Assembly: GCA_032718475.1 (NCBI GenBank)
Contig: JAUCBJ010007002.1
Span: 1 to 64,000 of the forward strand
DNA from: Nemertoderma westbladi
Lineage: Eukaryota > Xenacoelomorpha > Nemertodermatida > Nemertodermatidae
Direction of reading: 5' to 3'
Length of the DNA stretch: 64,000 nucleotides
Below the pieces are notes generated by a model. It had not been told where the DNA came from. It searched no databases and saw only the letters and a program-made list of their open reading frames with translations. The translations under genes were made by a program, and so were the position numbers. Below are positions 1-10,332 of this stretch, one piece after another (positions within the stretch are counted from its first letter, which is position 1; each line of letters opens with the position of its first letter).

Positions 1-1381
1 TTTCTTCAGCCGCTCTCCGTTCTGCTTCTACCACTGCCTCCGCCACTTTTCTTTCCGCTTCGGCCGCTGCCTTTGCCTCTGCCGCTGCCACTTTTGCCTC
101 TGCCGCTGCCTCTGCCGCTGCCGCTTTTGCCTCTGCCGCTGCCTCTGCCGCTGCCGCTTTTCTTTCTGCTTCTGCAGCTGCCACTGCTGCTGCTACTGCC
201 GCTGCCTTTCTGTCTTCTATACGTTTTTTCTTTACTTGTTCTTCTTGGACTCTGGTGATGCGGAGTTGTTCATCAAATTTAGCCTGGTTCGCAGCCCTCA
301 TTTCCACATCGATGGCATCCAACACAAGCTTGGTTCCTTCACTATTAGGGCTAAGTCCCTCTAACCTTCTCCTCAACTCGTCATCACCTAAAAAACGTTG
401 ATAGTCTGACAGATAGATGTCAATGGCATCCCTCTTATGCGGTTTCTCTGCCGTCGCTTCACTTTCCACTTGGGAAAAAGTAGCGTCTGTTGATTCTCCA
501 TGGGTTGAGCGCTCCTCTAGCTGAGCTTTCCACTGAGCTGTTCCTTGAACCTGGAGACTCACCCTTTGAAACCAAGTCTTTACGGCAACTTGCAACGACG
601 TGTCTTGCCTTCGTTTAGAAGCCTCCTCAAAGGCCGATAATATTAGCCTGATTCGTAGAACTCTTTCTCTAACTTGATAAAGCAGCAATCCCTGCTCTTG
701 AGGTCCTTGAGGTTGTTGAAACAGTTGTTCTTTTAATCGCTCTATGGAGCTGAAGAATCCCTGTGCGTATCCGGCTGCGGACCTCTTCCACACAGCTGGA
801 TCGATGGTTTCCTTGGCTACTCCCATCCGGTGTATGTCTTCCCAGGCAGCTTCTGATAAATCAAACGGGAGTCCGGGTCCGGGGAAGTTCCATTGCGACT
901 CGACAATAGACTTCAGTTCTTCACTCGTGTATCCCGCATAACTATCTCTAGTTGAACGCTGGCTTCTCGCCCAATCGATCTGATGTTCTTCCACAGCGAT
1001 CAATAACCTAGTGAGTACGGCTGCAGGAAGGATGAGAAGGGGATCTGAATAAGCCTCATCCATCATCCTTGCTCCGCGTTCGGGTGTCAGTTCTACCGTA
1101 TCTTCACTACTGGAGCTATCGGGCCATTGAGAAGTAAGTTCTTGGCTCGCGGGTTGTTGCTGTTCCGCTGCTTCTTGGTCCCGTTTGACCTGAGCTCGAG
1201 TGCCTATGATAGACCTACGATGTTGGACCAGCCTAGGTTCTTTTATTACTACTGGAGGGATGACTTTCCTCACAGTGGGAGGTGAACTGAACTTACGACT
1301 AGAAGGTTCTACGCCTCTATCTGAGTCGCAGATAGTTACATCTAATATACTGTCTGACAGGTTCTGCTTAGTATCAGACAT
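1..1381 (-). CDS. gag: BEL/Pao family A gag, N-terminal part (open to window edge)
   Basis: The ATG is at 1379-1381, directly after the leader, and I found no stop in the stretches translated by eye down to position 1. The protein begins MSDTKQNLSDSILDVT, then has an acidic Ser/Thr-rich stretch, a WxRxQRSTRDSYAGYTSEE block, a helical region, and from about position 230 an Ala/Glu/Arg/Lys heptad-like repeat (units like EAERKAAA) predicted to form a coiled coil. The opposite strand of that repeat gives a meaningless Leu/Pro ORF. No zinc knuckle is visible because the gene is cut by the window. The role is inferred from A+, where the same frame leads into CCHC knuckles, protease and reverse transcriptase. 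A3 is the only A copy here whose gag start looks undamaged, so it is the best guide to the family start codon. Confidence 0.85.
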   Translation of the reverse strand, partial: MSDTKQNLSDSILDVTICDSDRGVEPSSRKFSSPPTVRKVIPPVVIKEPRLVQHRRSIIGTRAQVKRDQEAAEQQQPASQELTSQWPDSSSSEDTVELTPERGARMMDEAYSDPLLILPAAVLTRLLIAVEEHQIDWARSQRSTRDSYAGYTSEELKSIVESQWNFPGPGLPFDLSEAAWEDIHRMGVAKETIDPAVWKRSAAGYAQGFFSSIERLKEQLFQQPQGPQEQGLLLYQVRERVLRIRLILSAFEEASKRRQDTSLQVAVKTWFQRVSLQVQGTAQWKAQLEERSTHGESTDATFSQVESEATAEKPHKRDAIDIYLSDYQRFLGDDELRRRLEGLSPNSEGTKLVLDAIDVEMRAANQAKFDEQLRITRVQEEQVKKKRIEDRKAAAVAAAVAAAEAERKAAAAEAAAEAKAAAAEAAAEAKVAAAEAKAAAEAERKVAEAVVEAERRAAEE

Positions 1382-1516
1382 GTTTATGTATACAGTTGAA
1401 TGTCTACTGCTGTATTACAGTCTGAGCAAGTCTAGTAACTCAGTATTAACTGCTAGCCTAGTAATTAATTACCGGTACTGCTACTCAGTGTAGCGTGATA
1501 TATAATATATTAGAAC

Positions 1517-1888
1517 ACCGGTATGCTTATGGTATATATAACTATATAAGTATTATTACAGACTAGGTTTATCACAGAATACCGGTATAATTTTAGCACA
1601 AATATATATAAATATATAATAGGCCTATCGGGAATACCGGTATACAGCTTACAGTTTGTAGTATATATAATTCTAGACTAGAATTAATTACAAGTACCGG
1701 TATAATTTCAGCCTAAATTTATAGAAATAAAGATAATAGGCCTATCGTAAATACCGGTATGCAGTTTACACTTATAGTGTATATATATAAGTATAATTAC
1801 AAACTAGAATTAATTACAGAATACCGGTATGATTTCAACCTAAAATTTATAGAAATAAATATAATAAGCCTATTGTAAATACCGGTAT
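1517..1888. repeat. ATACCGGTAT motif array in the A leader
   Basis: ACCGGTAT, usually within the 10 bp palindrome ATACCGGTAT, occurs at about 1517, 1579, 1634, 1696, 1751, 1821 and 1879. The alternating spacing (about 55 and 62 bp) implies a ~117 bp dimer. Related arrays occur at 9952-10190 and 27500-27745. They could be protein-binding sites, or RNA hairpins in the leader transcript. Confidence 0.75.
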
Positions 1889-2832
1889 ATCAATTATTTT
1901 AAATAACTGAATTTCTGAATTTCAAGGGTTACTTGGTTACCTTACTTACTTTATTACCGTTATTTGAGCAGTAATCCAACTGATATTGAGACCTAATGGT
2001 TGTATGGCAGGCCTACTATTTATAAATCGTTAGATTTGATTTATAATATATATATATACCCGTTTTAATGGGTTTTGTCAATGTTGAAATAAATGTTATT
2101 ATTTCTGGGGGTAATCACTACACAAAGCGGTATGCTTTCAGTGAAGTGTTACGTATAAGACACTAAAACAAATAATTCTAATTTACCTAAGTTACTTAAT
2201 ACTACAAATTACGTACAATTCGGGTTGAGATTACAATCTCTAAATAAACACAAAAATTTACAAAAACACAAAACACGAAATTTTTAGGGTAATTTTACAA
2301 GAAGTCTACAAACCAGCCTAACAAAGGGTTAGAATTCTGGTTATTACAACGGACAGGGTACTACGGTATTTGAAATAATAAGGAGTAGTAAATACACTGC
2401 GTTGTCCAGATAGAAAAATACCACCGCCTGACGACCTATAGCCGTATCGCTATAGGTTCTACGTTATGTATCACGGAGTGTTCCTACCTAGAAGTTAATA
2501 GAGCTAATCGAACGTGCCTATTAACCACTTTACAACACAAATATAATGCCTACACTAATTACCTTCGGAAAGCACTGTACACTAAACCCTAATTAGGTAC
2601 GAGTACTTGTACAACAGATAATCATTAGTTAAATATACTTGAACAGCTAAAAGAACCACGGCATCTGCTGGAGTGACCGATGCACAAAATCACCAGTCTT
2701 TACCTACGCCAAACAGCCCGTGTAGTACCGGGGTTAATTTAACTATAGCGGTATGTATAACAAACACAATTACTGTAGGAACAAACTTGGGGAATGAATG
2801 TTGCGAATAATCGCATAAACTCTGAATAATAA

Positions 2833-3420
2833 ATATTACGCTACGCGTACAAACTACTCAAACAAAATGCAGACCGAACACTGACAGACTACTATCAAGC
2901 CTAAACAAACTACGGTATATGCAGACTCCGAAATAATTAGGTAGTATGCGTTCTAACCCAGTAGTACGACTTATTCTTTAATTGGGGGTTTACCTTACAG
3001 CATTCGCTGCCCCTACTTCCTAACCGTTCTTTATCGGACAAGTGATCTACACACGCTGCAATCCGCTCAGGCCTAATAACAGCCAGACAACTATCCAGCC
3101 TACAAATTATCTAAATAAAATTATACGCTACCCGTACAGACTTACACAAACAAAGTACAGACTAAACGATGGCAGACTACTCTCAAGCCTAAATAAACTA
3201 CAGGACATGCAGACTCCGAAATGATTAGGGAGTATGCGTTCTAACCCAGTAGTACGACTTATTCTTTAGTTGGGGGTTTACCTTACAGCATTCGCTGCCC
3301 CTACTTCCTAACCGTACTTAATCGGACAGGTGATCTACACACACTGCAATTCGTTCGGACTTAACAGCAATCAGACAACAGCTCAGCCTACAAATCGTCT
3401 GTACAATCTGATCAGGTTTA
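2833..3420. repeat. ~295 bp direct duplication in the A3 leader
   Basis: Two adjacent diverged copies, each containing ATTATACGCTACSCGTACA-like sequence, GCAGACTCCGAAAT and a GTTCTAACCCAGTAGTACGA block. The duplication is also in A2 (about 28708-29290), but A+ (about 8750-8990) has a single copy. It therefore marks the A2/A3 subfamily. Confidence 0.7.
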
Positions 3421-3574
3421 CACGCCTTCTGTTCAATACTGGCCTACTAACAAATAAAACTGACAGAAATAAGTAAGCTCCAAAAGAAACAAGGGGTGTA
3501 CAGTCCCTAATCTCTTAAACAGCCTACCGGTATACAACAATCAAATCGAATAATACTAATGTACTTATACGGAA

Positions 3575-3688
3575 GTACCGGTTAGGACAGTTGGGCCTAC
3601 GGACCTACAGAAGTACCGGTTCTGGCAGTTGGACCTACGGGCCTACGGCAGTACCGGTTCTGGCAGTTGGGCCTACTGACCTACAGAT
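3575..3688. repeat. 38 bp tandem repeat, three units
   Basis: Units start at 3575, 3613 and 3651 with GTACCGGTT, and a fourth partial start is at 3689. The spacing is exactly 38 bp. A2 has only about one unit at 29456-29500, so the array expanded in A3. Confidence 0.8.
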
Positions 3689-3764
3689 GTACCGTTCAGG
3701 TTTACCGGTTGACCGGTACTTTCAACTTTATTGCTTACTGCAATAAAGAAGCTATATCCTTTAA

Positions 3765-4980
3765 TGTTCGCGCTTTTAGACCTTTGGCAGTTTAACCCGC
3801 CAAATTAGGATGTCTTCTAGATAATAAATCACCTTTTAGTCTATGACAAGTATTTGATTCACTACACTAGTCGAAACCAATCTGTGCGCGATCATTCACC
3901 CGCTGGATATTCCCGGGAGATTGGGTTCGACGGTTTAATTTTATTGCTATGTAAGCCTAATGTATTATTCGACTGACAGTATTATATAATCTCTGACAAT
4001 ATTATTCACCTTCGGGAATATTAACAGTTCCTTTAGGACGTGGCGCTTTATCTATATAAACAGAGTTATGACTTAAACTACTCATAACGATATGGCTTAA
4101 TTATAATTCACATATATGGCGCATTCTTTAGGAATTGCTTCTTTAACAGACTCACTCATACACAATGCTGCACAATACTGCACACTAATCTGCCAATCTT
4201 CACTGATTTTAGTCACATATAAAAGGAACACAGACTGACTCATGTAGGGTCTATCAAATAACATTAGATTCACTTCAAACCACTTTAACATAAGTCACAA
4301 TCTTTATTGGTAACCTTTCTCTCTTACCTTCGGTATATCAAGAATATTGGGTTTTCGGGGTTATTTCTCGTTATTCCAATATAATAATTCATCAACCAAT
4401 ATAATGAATAACCGACAACAAATAGCAGTATACAGTATCGATTGAGCAGGTAATTTTAGCAGTTTCAGCAGTTATTAAAAGCCGTGTGTCAGCAGTCAGT
4501 GTATTCCCAGATCAGTGATTCCATGAGTTAAAGGATATATGCCCTTATAATTAAACCTACTAGTGTAAGACTAAAAACTGAAAACACGGAGGTGCCAAAA
4601 GCCGGTTCTTAGGCTCTGGGCAAAAACATAACACTGAACTACTGAGTTTCTGTATATACCTCCAACACAGAGACAACAAACGCTCTGATTGGTCAACCTG
4701 AACAACGAGAGAACAAAGAAACAAAGAAACGTCGACGTGGCAATATCAGCTGCTAGCCGTCGTCATGGTAGCGACACTGTTTTCAAAGTATCCAGCTATT
4801 GCGTCACGAGATTGTGGATTATGTCCTCTAAAGTACAAATACAGTACAAATACATAAGAAATGACTTTTATGTCCTCTAAAACACCAGTACAGCAAGGAC
4901 ACGGCCTTTTTATGCCTGGCAAACCAACTACAGAGTACTTTAAGGGAAAATAACCGGCTAATTACGCAAAAGCTTTTACA
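3765..4980 (-). repeat. LTR of BEL-A copy A3 (5' LTR, minus orientation)
   Basis: In plus orientation it runs from TGTTCGCGC to AGCTTTTACA, so in element orientation it is TGT...ACA. It matches 19271-20483 and 29573-30785 along its length and, more distantly, 5748-6894 and 41060-42213. Its identity as an LTR rests on the A2 and A+ copies, where both ends abut target-site duplications. Confidence 0.9.
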
Positions 4981-5305
4981 GTTCTCGAGTTACAACGTAA
5001 TCAGTATTTTTCAACGAAAAATGCCAAATTTTCACGTTTTTCGACTATAAAATCATCAATAACTTTTTTTCAACACAATATCTCAAAATTTCCCCAACTC
5101 ATTTTTAAGCCTACACGTATAGCTGCTACCTGAAACAAAAAACAGAATTGAAATTGGTTGAGAAATACCAAAGTAGATACAGATTATGTGAAAATAAGTG
5201 ACATTTTGAGAAAAATGGATGTTAAGTAAAAAATTTAAAAAATTTGAATACATCAAGAGCGAGTTTGATTCTGAAGGTAGAAATGGTATCTATACCCGAT
5301 ATGTC
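4981..5305. other. Unassigned AT-rich DNA between A3 and element E
   Basis: 325 bp with no ORF of note and no match I can see elsewhere in the window. It is the sequence that flanked E on its left before insertion and ends with the E target-site copy ATGTC at 5301-5305. Confidence 0.6.
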
Positions 5306-5518
5306 TGTAAAGTAGCTTGATTTAATACTACCTAGGATATTCATCCGCAGATAAGTATAACACTGATTGCAGTACTGTAGTGTGCATACATTTTGAGTTC
5401 CATATTCAACTACCGGTACTCGACTGTAATACTGAACACAGAATTACAAAGGTTAAATAAAAATATACAAAGATACATTTGGTGACTGTTTTCAGCAGTA
5501 TCAATATAGATACTTACA
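5306..5518 (+). repeat. 5' LTR of gypsy element E
   Basis: 213 bp, TGT...ACA, matching 46688-46898 with a small indel and few substitutions. Preceded by ATGTC (TSD) and followed one base later by the primer-binding site. Confidence 0.95.
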
Positions 5519-5519
5519 T

Positions 5520-5537
5520 TGGTGACCCAGACGACTG
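5520..5537 (+). promoter_or_regulatory. Primer-binding site of element E (tRNA-Trp type)
   Basis: TGGTGACCCAGACG begins one base after the LTR end. Animal tRNA-Trp ends in ...CGGGGTCACCA, whose complement is TGGTGACCCCGACG. The match is broken only at one C/A position in the first 14 bases. CsRn1-type gypsy elements are known to use this primer. Confidence 0.7.
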
Positions 5538-5572
5538 AACTGAACCTTATCTACAAACCGTATATCTGCAGG

Positions 5573-5747
5573 ATGCCGTTGTATACCGATTGCAAAAAAG
5601 CTGCATTGTCTGACATTTTAAAAGCCCTAAATAGCCATGATCCAGATTTTGTCCTTCCAAAAACGAAGGCTGAAATAATAGTTTATCTGGATAAGGAAAA
5701 TCCATCCGCAGTGAAACTATTGCTCGAAAATTATCAAGCAAGAGTGA
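5573..5747 (+). pseudogene. gag: Gypsy E gag, N-terminal 58 codons (split by A+)
   Basis: ATG at 5573 opens a frame beginning MPLYTDCKKAALSDILK that runs to the A+ insertion point. An upstream in-frame TTG lies in the primer site and is not a plausible start. The frame is interrupted at the target-site copy AGTGA (5743-5747) and picks up at 42214, after the right copy of AGTGA. The segment is a matrix-like helical piece without known motifs. Its assignment to gag comes from position (after LTR and primer site) and from the continuing frame. Confidence 0.8.
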
Positions 5748-6894
5748 TGTAAAAGCTTTTGCGGCTATAACTAGTCATTTTTCCCGCAAAGTACTCTGTA
5801 GTTGTTTTAGAGGACATAAAAAGCCATTTTTCTGTATGTGTCCTTTGGCGGACATAACAAGCCATTTTAAGCCGCAATGCGTCAAAATACTCTTAATACA
5901 GTGTAGTTCCAATGACGAAATCTGTCAGCTGATTTGCTGACGTGGAACTTTCCCTTGTGCTCTGGGTTCTTTGTTCGGCTCAGCTAGGCTCAGCCAATCA
6001 GAGCGATTTTTATTTTTCTTGGAAAAGAGCTATGTAAGCCGGGCAAGTCTGTGTATGTGGCAGTAGTTGTGTTTACCTTTCCTGAGCCCAGAACATCGGC
6101 TTTGGAATTATCCTTAGTTTCAGACTTTAGCCAAACATTCGACGGCTTTGATTATAGAAGCGTATAACTGTTATCAAACCACACAGCAGACCCACCGCAT
6201 TATTTTACTGCTATTTACTGTCGGTTATTAATCATTATATGTGTTGATGGATATGTTGTTATATTTGGAGAATATCGATGAATAATCATAAAACCCCAAT
6301 CTTCTTGATATACTGAAGGTTAGAGAGACCGGTTACCTGTAGCAACTGCAACTTACATTACAATGGTTTTGGAGTGAATTAAATGCTATTTCACAGTCCC
6401 TACAGGTGTCAGTTGTTATTCTCTTTATATATGATCAAATTCAGTGACGGTCAGCAGGTCAGTGTGCAGTATTGTGCGGTGGTGTGCATGAGTGTGACAG
6501 ATAACAAAGCATCTCCTAAAGAATGCGCTTTATATGACAATCATTAGCCATCCCGTTGTGTTTAGTGTAAGCCATAACTCTGTTTATATACTTAGAGCGC
6601 CACGTCCTAAAGGAACTGTTAATATTTCCCGAAAGTAAATAATATTTGTCAGAGATTATATTAATGACCAATCGAATAGTACAGTAGGCCTACACCGCAA
6701 TAAGGTCAGAGCCTCTGAATCCAGTCTCCCTTAACAGTGGGTGAATGGTCGCGCATAGGCTGGTTTCAGCTAGTGTAACTTTATATCGTACATGTAACAA
6801 ATACTTGTTATATGCTAAAGTCGATTTATAAACTAAGACTAGAAGACACCTAAAATTAGCGGGTTAAACTGCTAAGAGTCTAAAAGTGCGAACA
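5748..6894 (+). repeat. 5' LTR of A+ (its 3' end appears copied from the right side)
   Basis: TGTAAAAGC at the left, GTGCGAACA at the right. It is followed not by the element leader but by AGTGA and E gag, exactly as at the right end of A+ (42211-42218). The genuine junction between LTR and leader is at 8429/8430. So at least the right part of this LTR is a copy of the 3' LTR junction. Confidence 0.9.
6424..6463 (+). promoter_or_regulatory. Putative LTR core promoter (TATA plus TCAGT initiators)
   Basis: TTTATATA at 6424-6431 is followed by TCAGT at 6441-6445 and again at 6459-6463, in reach of the usual ~30 bp TATA-to-start distance. The A2 LTRs keep the arrangement on the minus strand despite divergence (TTTTATATG, then ATCAGTG twice), which supports function. 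TCAGT is the typical arthropod initiator. Confidence 0.4.
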
Positions 6895-8275
6895 AGTGAT
6901 GCAAACCGATGCCAGTAACTCTACCGGTACCGGTACAATGCCGGTACCCCAAAAGTTCAGACTACCCGAATTTTATGCAAAAGATGCTAGAATCTGGTTT
7001 CATGCTTCTAAAAAGTCCAATCTTCTAGCCGCTCTGCCGACGGAAACTATTTTAGATGCTGGCGTTAACGTGCTAGATTCGTTTGAGACAATTAAGCAAA
7101 ATATAATATCTCATCTTGCTGATAGTGATGACCGCCGACTGCGTCAGTTGCTTGCGGCCCAGGAGTTGGGTGATAGAAAACCATCTGCAGCACTCCGACA
7201 GATGACTCGACTGGCACCGGGTAACGAACAAATTGTGCGATTACGTTTTTTGGAAATTCTACCCCAAACTGTGGGAATAGTTCTCAGTTCGCTCGATAAA
7301 CTCTCGTTGGACGATCTTGCAGAAGTGGCTGACAAGATGGTAGAACAGCAGCAGTTTCAAAACACTGCGAGTTTCTCAACATCATCCTCTACTAACTCAA
7401 ACCCAATTTCTCGAGTTTCTGATTCGACGATTCCAGATTCGCAGCGTCTACTGTGGCAATCTCAACAGGCGCTGACAGAACAGGTCGCACAAATTGCTAG
7501 CCAACTTTGCGATTTGACAAATCAAAGTCGTAGTAGATCGCGTTTGCGTTCGCGTCCGGGATATAGGAGCCGGAGTTATTCTCAACATCGGGGGTCGGAC
7601 TTGCGGACAAGTCGGTCGAGAGAGAGAAACCCGCAACCCCGACAATACGATACGAGAGGACCGTGGTGTGAGCAACATTTCCTTCATCGTTCGGAAGCCC
7701 CAAGTTGCATACCACCATGCTCATTCCGCCAGTCCTCATCGCGACGACATCCGATCAGAGGCGATAATAATGGAGATTCGGGATCGGTTAACGCAGTCCA
7801 CATTTCGGCGTCGCCTGTAGGTCAGTTCCTAGTAGATTCTGGTAGTGACTTCTCCATACTTCCCCAGATGTATGGAAAATATTTAAGCGATAAGTGGCCC
7901 TCAATGAATATAAATTTAACAGCCGCAAATTTGTCTAAAATCCCAACTTTTGGGGAAGGTTTATTGCGTTTTGAGTTGCCATGTTTAGGCAATAAAGAGT
8001 TCTCTTGGCGGCTTATTTTAGCAGAAGTTAGCCAACCTATTTTGGGTCTTGATTTTCTGCAAGCCCATAATATTAGTATCGATTGTAGATCCAAACAAAT
8101 TTATGTGCAAGTAACTTCAGATAATGGTTTACAAAGTGGTAGTATCAATTCTATATCCAATTCTCAATGTTCAGCAGACAATTTCTGGTTTGAAACTGTC
8201 TTTAAATTAGGCAGCAAAACATTGGTTTTGTGTTTATTGACAGTATTATCCATATTGTTGAATCGTATTTGTTGA
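6895..8275 (+). pseudogene. Duplicate of gypsy E gag-protease (copied 3' flank of A+)
   Basis: Begins with the 3' target-site copy AGTGA and matches 42214-43593 with about ten differences in 1.37 kb. It holds an uninterrupted gag-protease frame of about 459 codons: capsid-like region, Arg/Ser-rich stretch near residues 210-245, the cysteine/histidine motif CX2HX9CX3C near residues 259-275, and the retropepsin active site FLVDSGSDFS near residue 315. The source copy at 42214 has since gained a 10 bp insertion and a frameshift, so this duplicate preserves an older state. The match ends near 8263. It is followed by filler built from TTGAATAGTGTAACTTTA repeats and then an LTR tail. No LTR, primer site or pol accompanies it, so it cannot be an independent insertion. 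Confidence 0.88.
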
Positions 8276-8305
8276 ATAGTGTAACTTTATTGTTGAATTG
8301 TTGAA

Positions 8306-8429
8306 TAGTGTAACTTTATATCGTACATGTAACAAATACTTGTTATAAGCTAAAGTCGATTTATAAACTAAGACTAGAAGACACCTAAAATTAGCGGGTT
8401 AAACTGCTAAGAGTCTAAAAGCGCGAACA
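8306..8429 (+). repeat. A+ 5' LTR tail (genuine LTR-leader junction)
   Basis: 124 bp matching the last part of the A LTR (from TAGTGTAACTTTATATCG to GCGCGAACA). It is followed at 8430 by the family A leader. Together with 5748-~6770 it would make one normal LTR, so the sequence between is an inserted duplication. Confidence 0.88.
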
Positions 8430-10332
8430 ATAACAGTTATATCTTTTCTTTATTGCAACGTAGGCAGTAAAGTCGAAAAGTACCGGTCGACCGGTAACCA
8501 GTAGGCCTAACTACCTAACCACCCGAACCGGTACTTACAGCAGTACAGGTACATCAGTATTATTCGATTTTGATAATTATATACCGGTAGGTCTTGATAT
8601 TAATCAGGGATGCCTGGTTTTTATTGGGATTTTACTTATTTCTGTCAGTTTTATTTATCTGTAAGTGTAATATTGAGCAGAGGTCGTGTAAGCCTGCTCA
8701 GATTGTATAGATAATTGTAGGCTGGACTGTTGTCTGACTGTTGTTGGGTCTGGAGAGATTGCGGCGTGTGTGGAGTTTGTCCGATAAAGTGCCAGTTAGT
8801 AAGTTGGGGCAGCCAGAGCTGTAAGGTAAATCCCCCCCGAAAGAATAAGTCGTACTACTCGGTTAGAACGCATACTAACTAACCATTTCGGAGTCTGCAT
8901 ATACTGTAGTTTATTTAGGCTTGACAGTAGTCTGCCATCGTTTGGTCTGTATTTTGTTTGTGTAGTCTGTACGGGTAGCGTAATATTTATTATTCAGAGT
9001 TTATGCAAGTATTCGCAACCTTCAAACTCCCCAAGTTTATTCCTACAGTAATTGTGCTTGTTATACATACCGTTATAGTTAAATTAACCCCGGTACTACA
9101 TCAGGGCTGCTCGGCGTAGGTAAAGACCGGCGATTTTATGCGCTAGTCACTCCAGCAGATGCCGTGGTTCTTTTAGCTGTTCAAGTATATTTAACTGCTG
9201 GTTATTTGTTATACAAGTACTTGTACCTAATCTAGGGTTTAGTTTACAATACTTTCCGAGAGTAATTAGTTTGTGGGCAGTATATTTGTGTTGTAAAGTG
9301 GTTAATAGGCACGTTAGCTCTGGTAGGCTGCGGTAATTAACTTCTAGGTAGGGACACTCCGGGTACATAACGTATTACTTTTAGTGCTGTAAAGCAAAAG
9401 GCTATAAGTCGTCAGACGGTGGTATTTTCTTATCTGGACAACACAGTGTATTTACTACTGCTTAATTATTTTCAAATACCGTAGTATCCTGTCCGTTAGT
9501 AATAACCAGAAATTCTAACTCCCTGTTAGACTGGTTTGTAGATTCCCTGTAAAATTACCCTAAAATTTGTACGTGTAATTTGTTATTGTTTATTTAGAGA
9601 TTGTAATCTCACCCAATAATTGGAAGTAATTAGTAGTGATAAGTAACTTAGTAAAGTACAATTATTTGTTTTAGTGTCCAACAGGTAGCACTCCACTGAG
9701 AGCGTTTAGCTTCTGTGTAGTGAACCCTTAACCAGAAACAATAACATTTGTTTCAAATATTGGCAAATCCCATTGTACGGGTATATATATTATAAATCAA
9801 CTCAAACCGATTTTTTAAATAGTAGGCCTGTCATCCATCAATTAGGTCTTAATATCAGTTGGACTACTGCTTAAATAACGGTAATAAAGTAACGTAAAGT
9901 AACCAAGTAACCCTAAAATTCAGAAATTCAATTATTCTAAAATAATTGATATACCGGTATTTACGATAGGCTTATTATATTTATTTCTATAAACTTATGC
10001 TGAAATCATATACCGGTATTCTGTAATTAATTTAGTCTATAATCATACTTATATATACTATAAGTGTAAACTGTATACCGGTATTCACGGTAGGCTTATT
10101 ATATATTAATATATTTACGCTGAATTATATACCGGTATTTTTGTGACAAACCCTAGTCTGTAATAATACTTATACTATAAGTGTATACCGGTATTTTAAT
10201 ATATTGTATATATATCACGTTACACTGAGTAACGATATCGGTAATTAATTACTAGGCTTTTAGTTGATACTGAATTACTGGACTTGCTTTAACTGTAGTT
10301 CTAGCAGTAGGCATTCAACTGTACAAACAAAC
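8430..10332 (+). other. Untranslated leader of A+
   Basis: 1.9 kb homologous, on the opposite strand, to the A3 and A2 leaders. It has five ACCGGTAT motifs at about 9952-10190, a single copy of the ~295 bp segment duplicated in A2 and A3, and no tRNA-like primer site next to the LTR (starts ATAACAGTTATATC). Small ORFs inside are not conserved between copies. Confidence 0.75.

Larger units (their letters stand above)
1382..3764 (-). other. Long untranslated leader of element A3
   Basis: About 2.4 kb between LTR and gag start with no credible ORF. Sub-structure: seven ACCGGTAT motifs, mostly as ATACCGGTAT, at 1517-1888; a ~295 bp direct duplication at roughly 2833-3420; and a 38 bp tandem repeat at 3575-3688. 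Homologous leaders are at 8430-10332 (A+) and 27364-29572 (A2). The bases next to the LTR (AT-rich, ATAACRG-like when read from the LTR) do not start with TGG, so no ordinary tRNA primer site is evident. Confidence 0.75.
1..4980 (-). mobile_element. BEL/Pao family A, copy A3 (partial, runs off left edge)
   Basis: Read on the minus strand this is LTR (4980 to 3765), long leader (3764 to 1382) and the start of gag (1381 to 1). The same three blocks in the same order occur in copy A+ (from 5748, plus strand) and copy A2 (to 30785, minus strand). The far LTR lies outside the window, so the target-site duplication cannot be tested. A3 is closer to A2 than to A+: its LTR is about 1.21 kb (A+ about 1.15 kb), and its leader carries a ~295 bp duplication that A+ lacks. 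Confidence 0.9.

Noticed and set aside
73-258. Leu/Pro-rich plus-strand ORF, and its counterpart at 11458-11703 on minus
   Set aside because: Antisense of the Ala/Glu/Lys coiled-coil repeat in gag.
3765-4980. TGTTCGCGC ends read as terminal inverted repeats of a DNA transposon
   Set aside because: The opposing ends come from LTRs in opposite orientation; TSDs and internal gag-pol show it is an LTR.
6895-8275. A second, independent gypsy insertion
   Set aside because: It has no LTR, primer site or pol and starts with the 3' target-site copy of A+, so it is a copied flank.
9147-9368. Minus-strand ORF in the A+ leader
   Set aside because: Not maintained in the A2 and A3 leaders.
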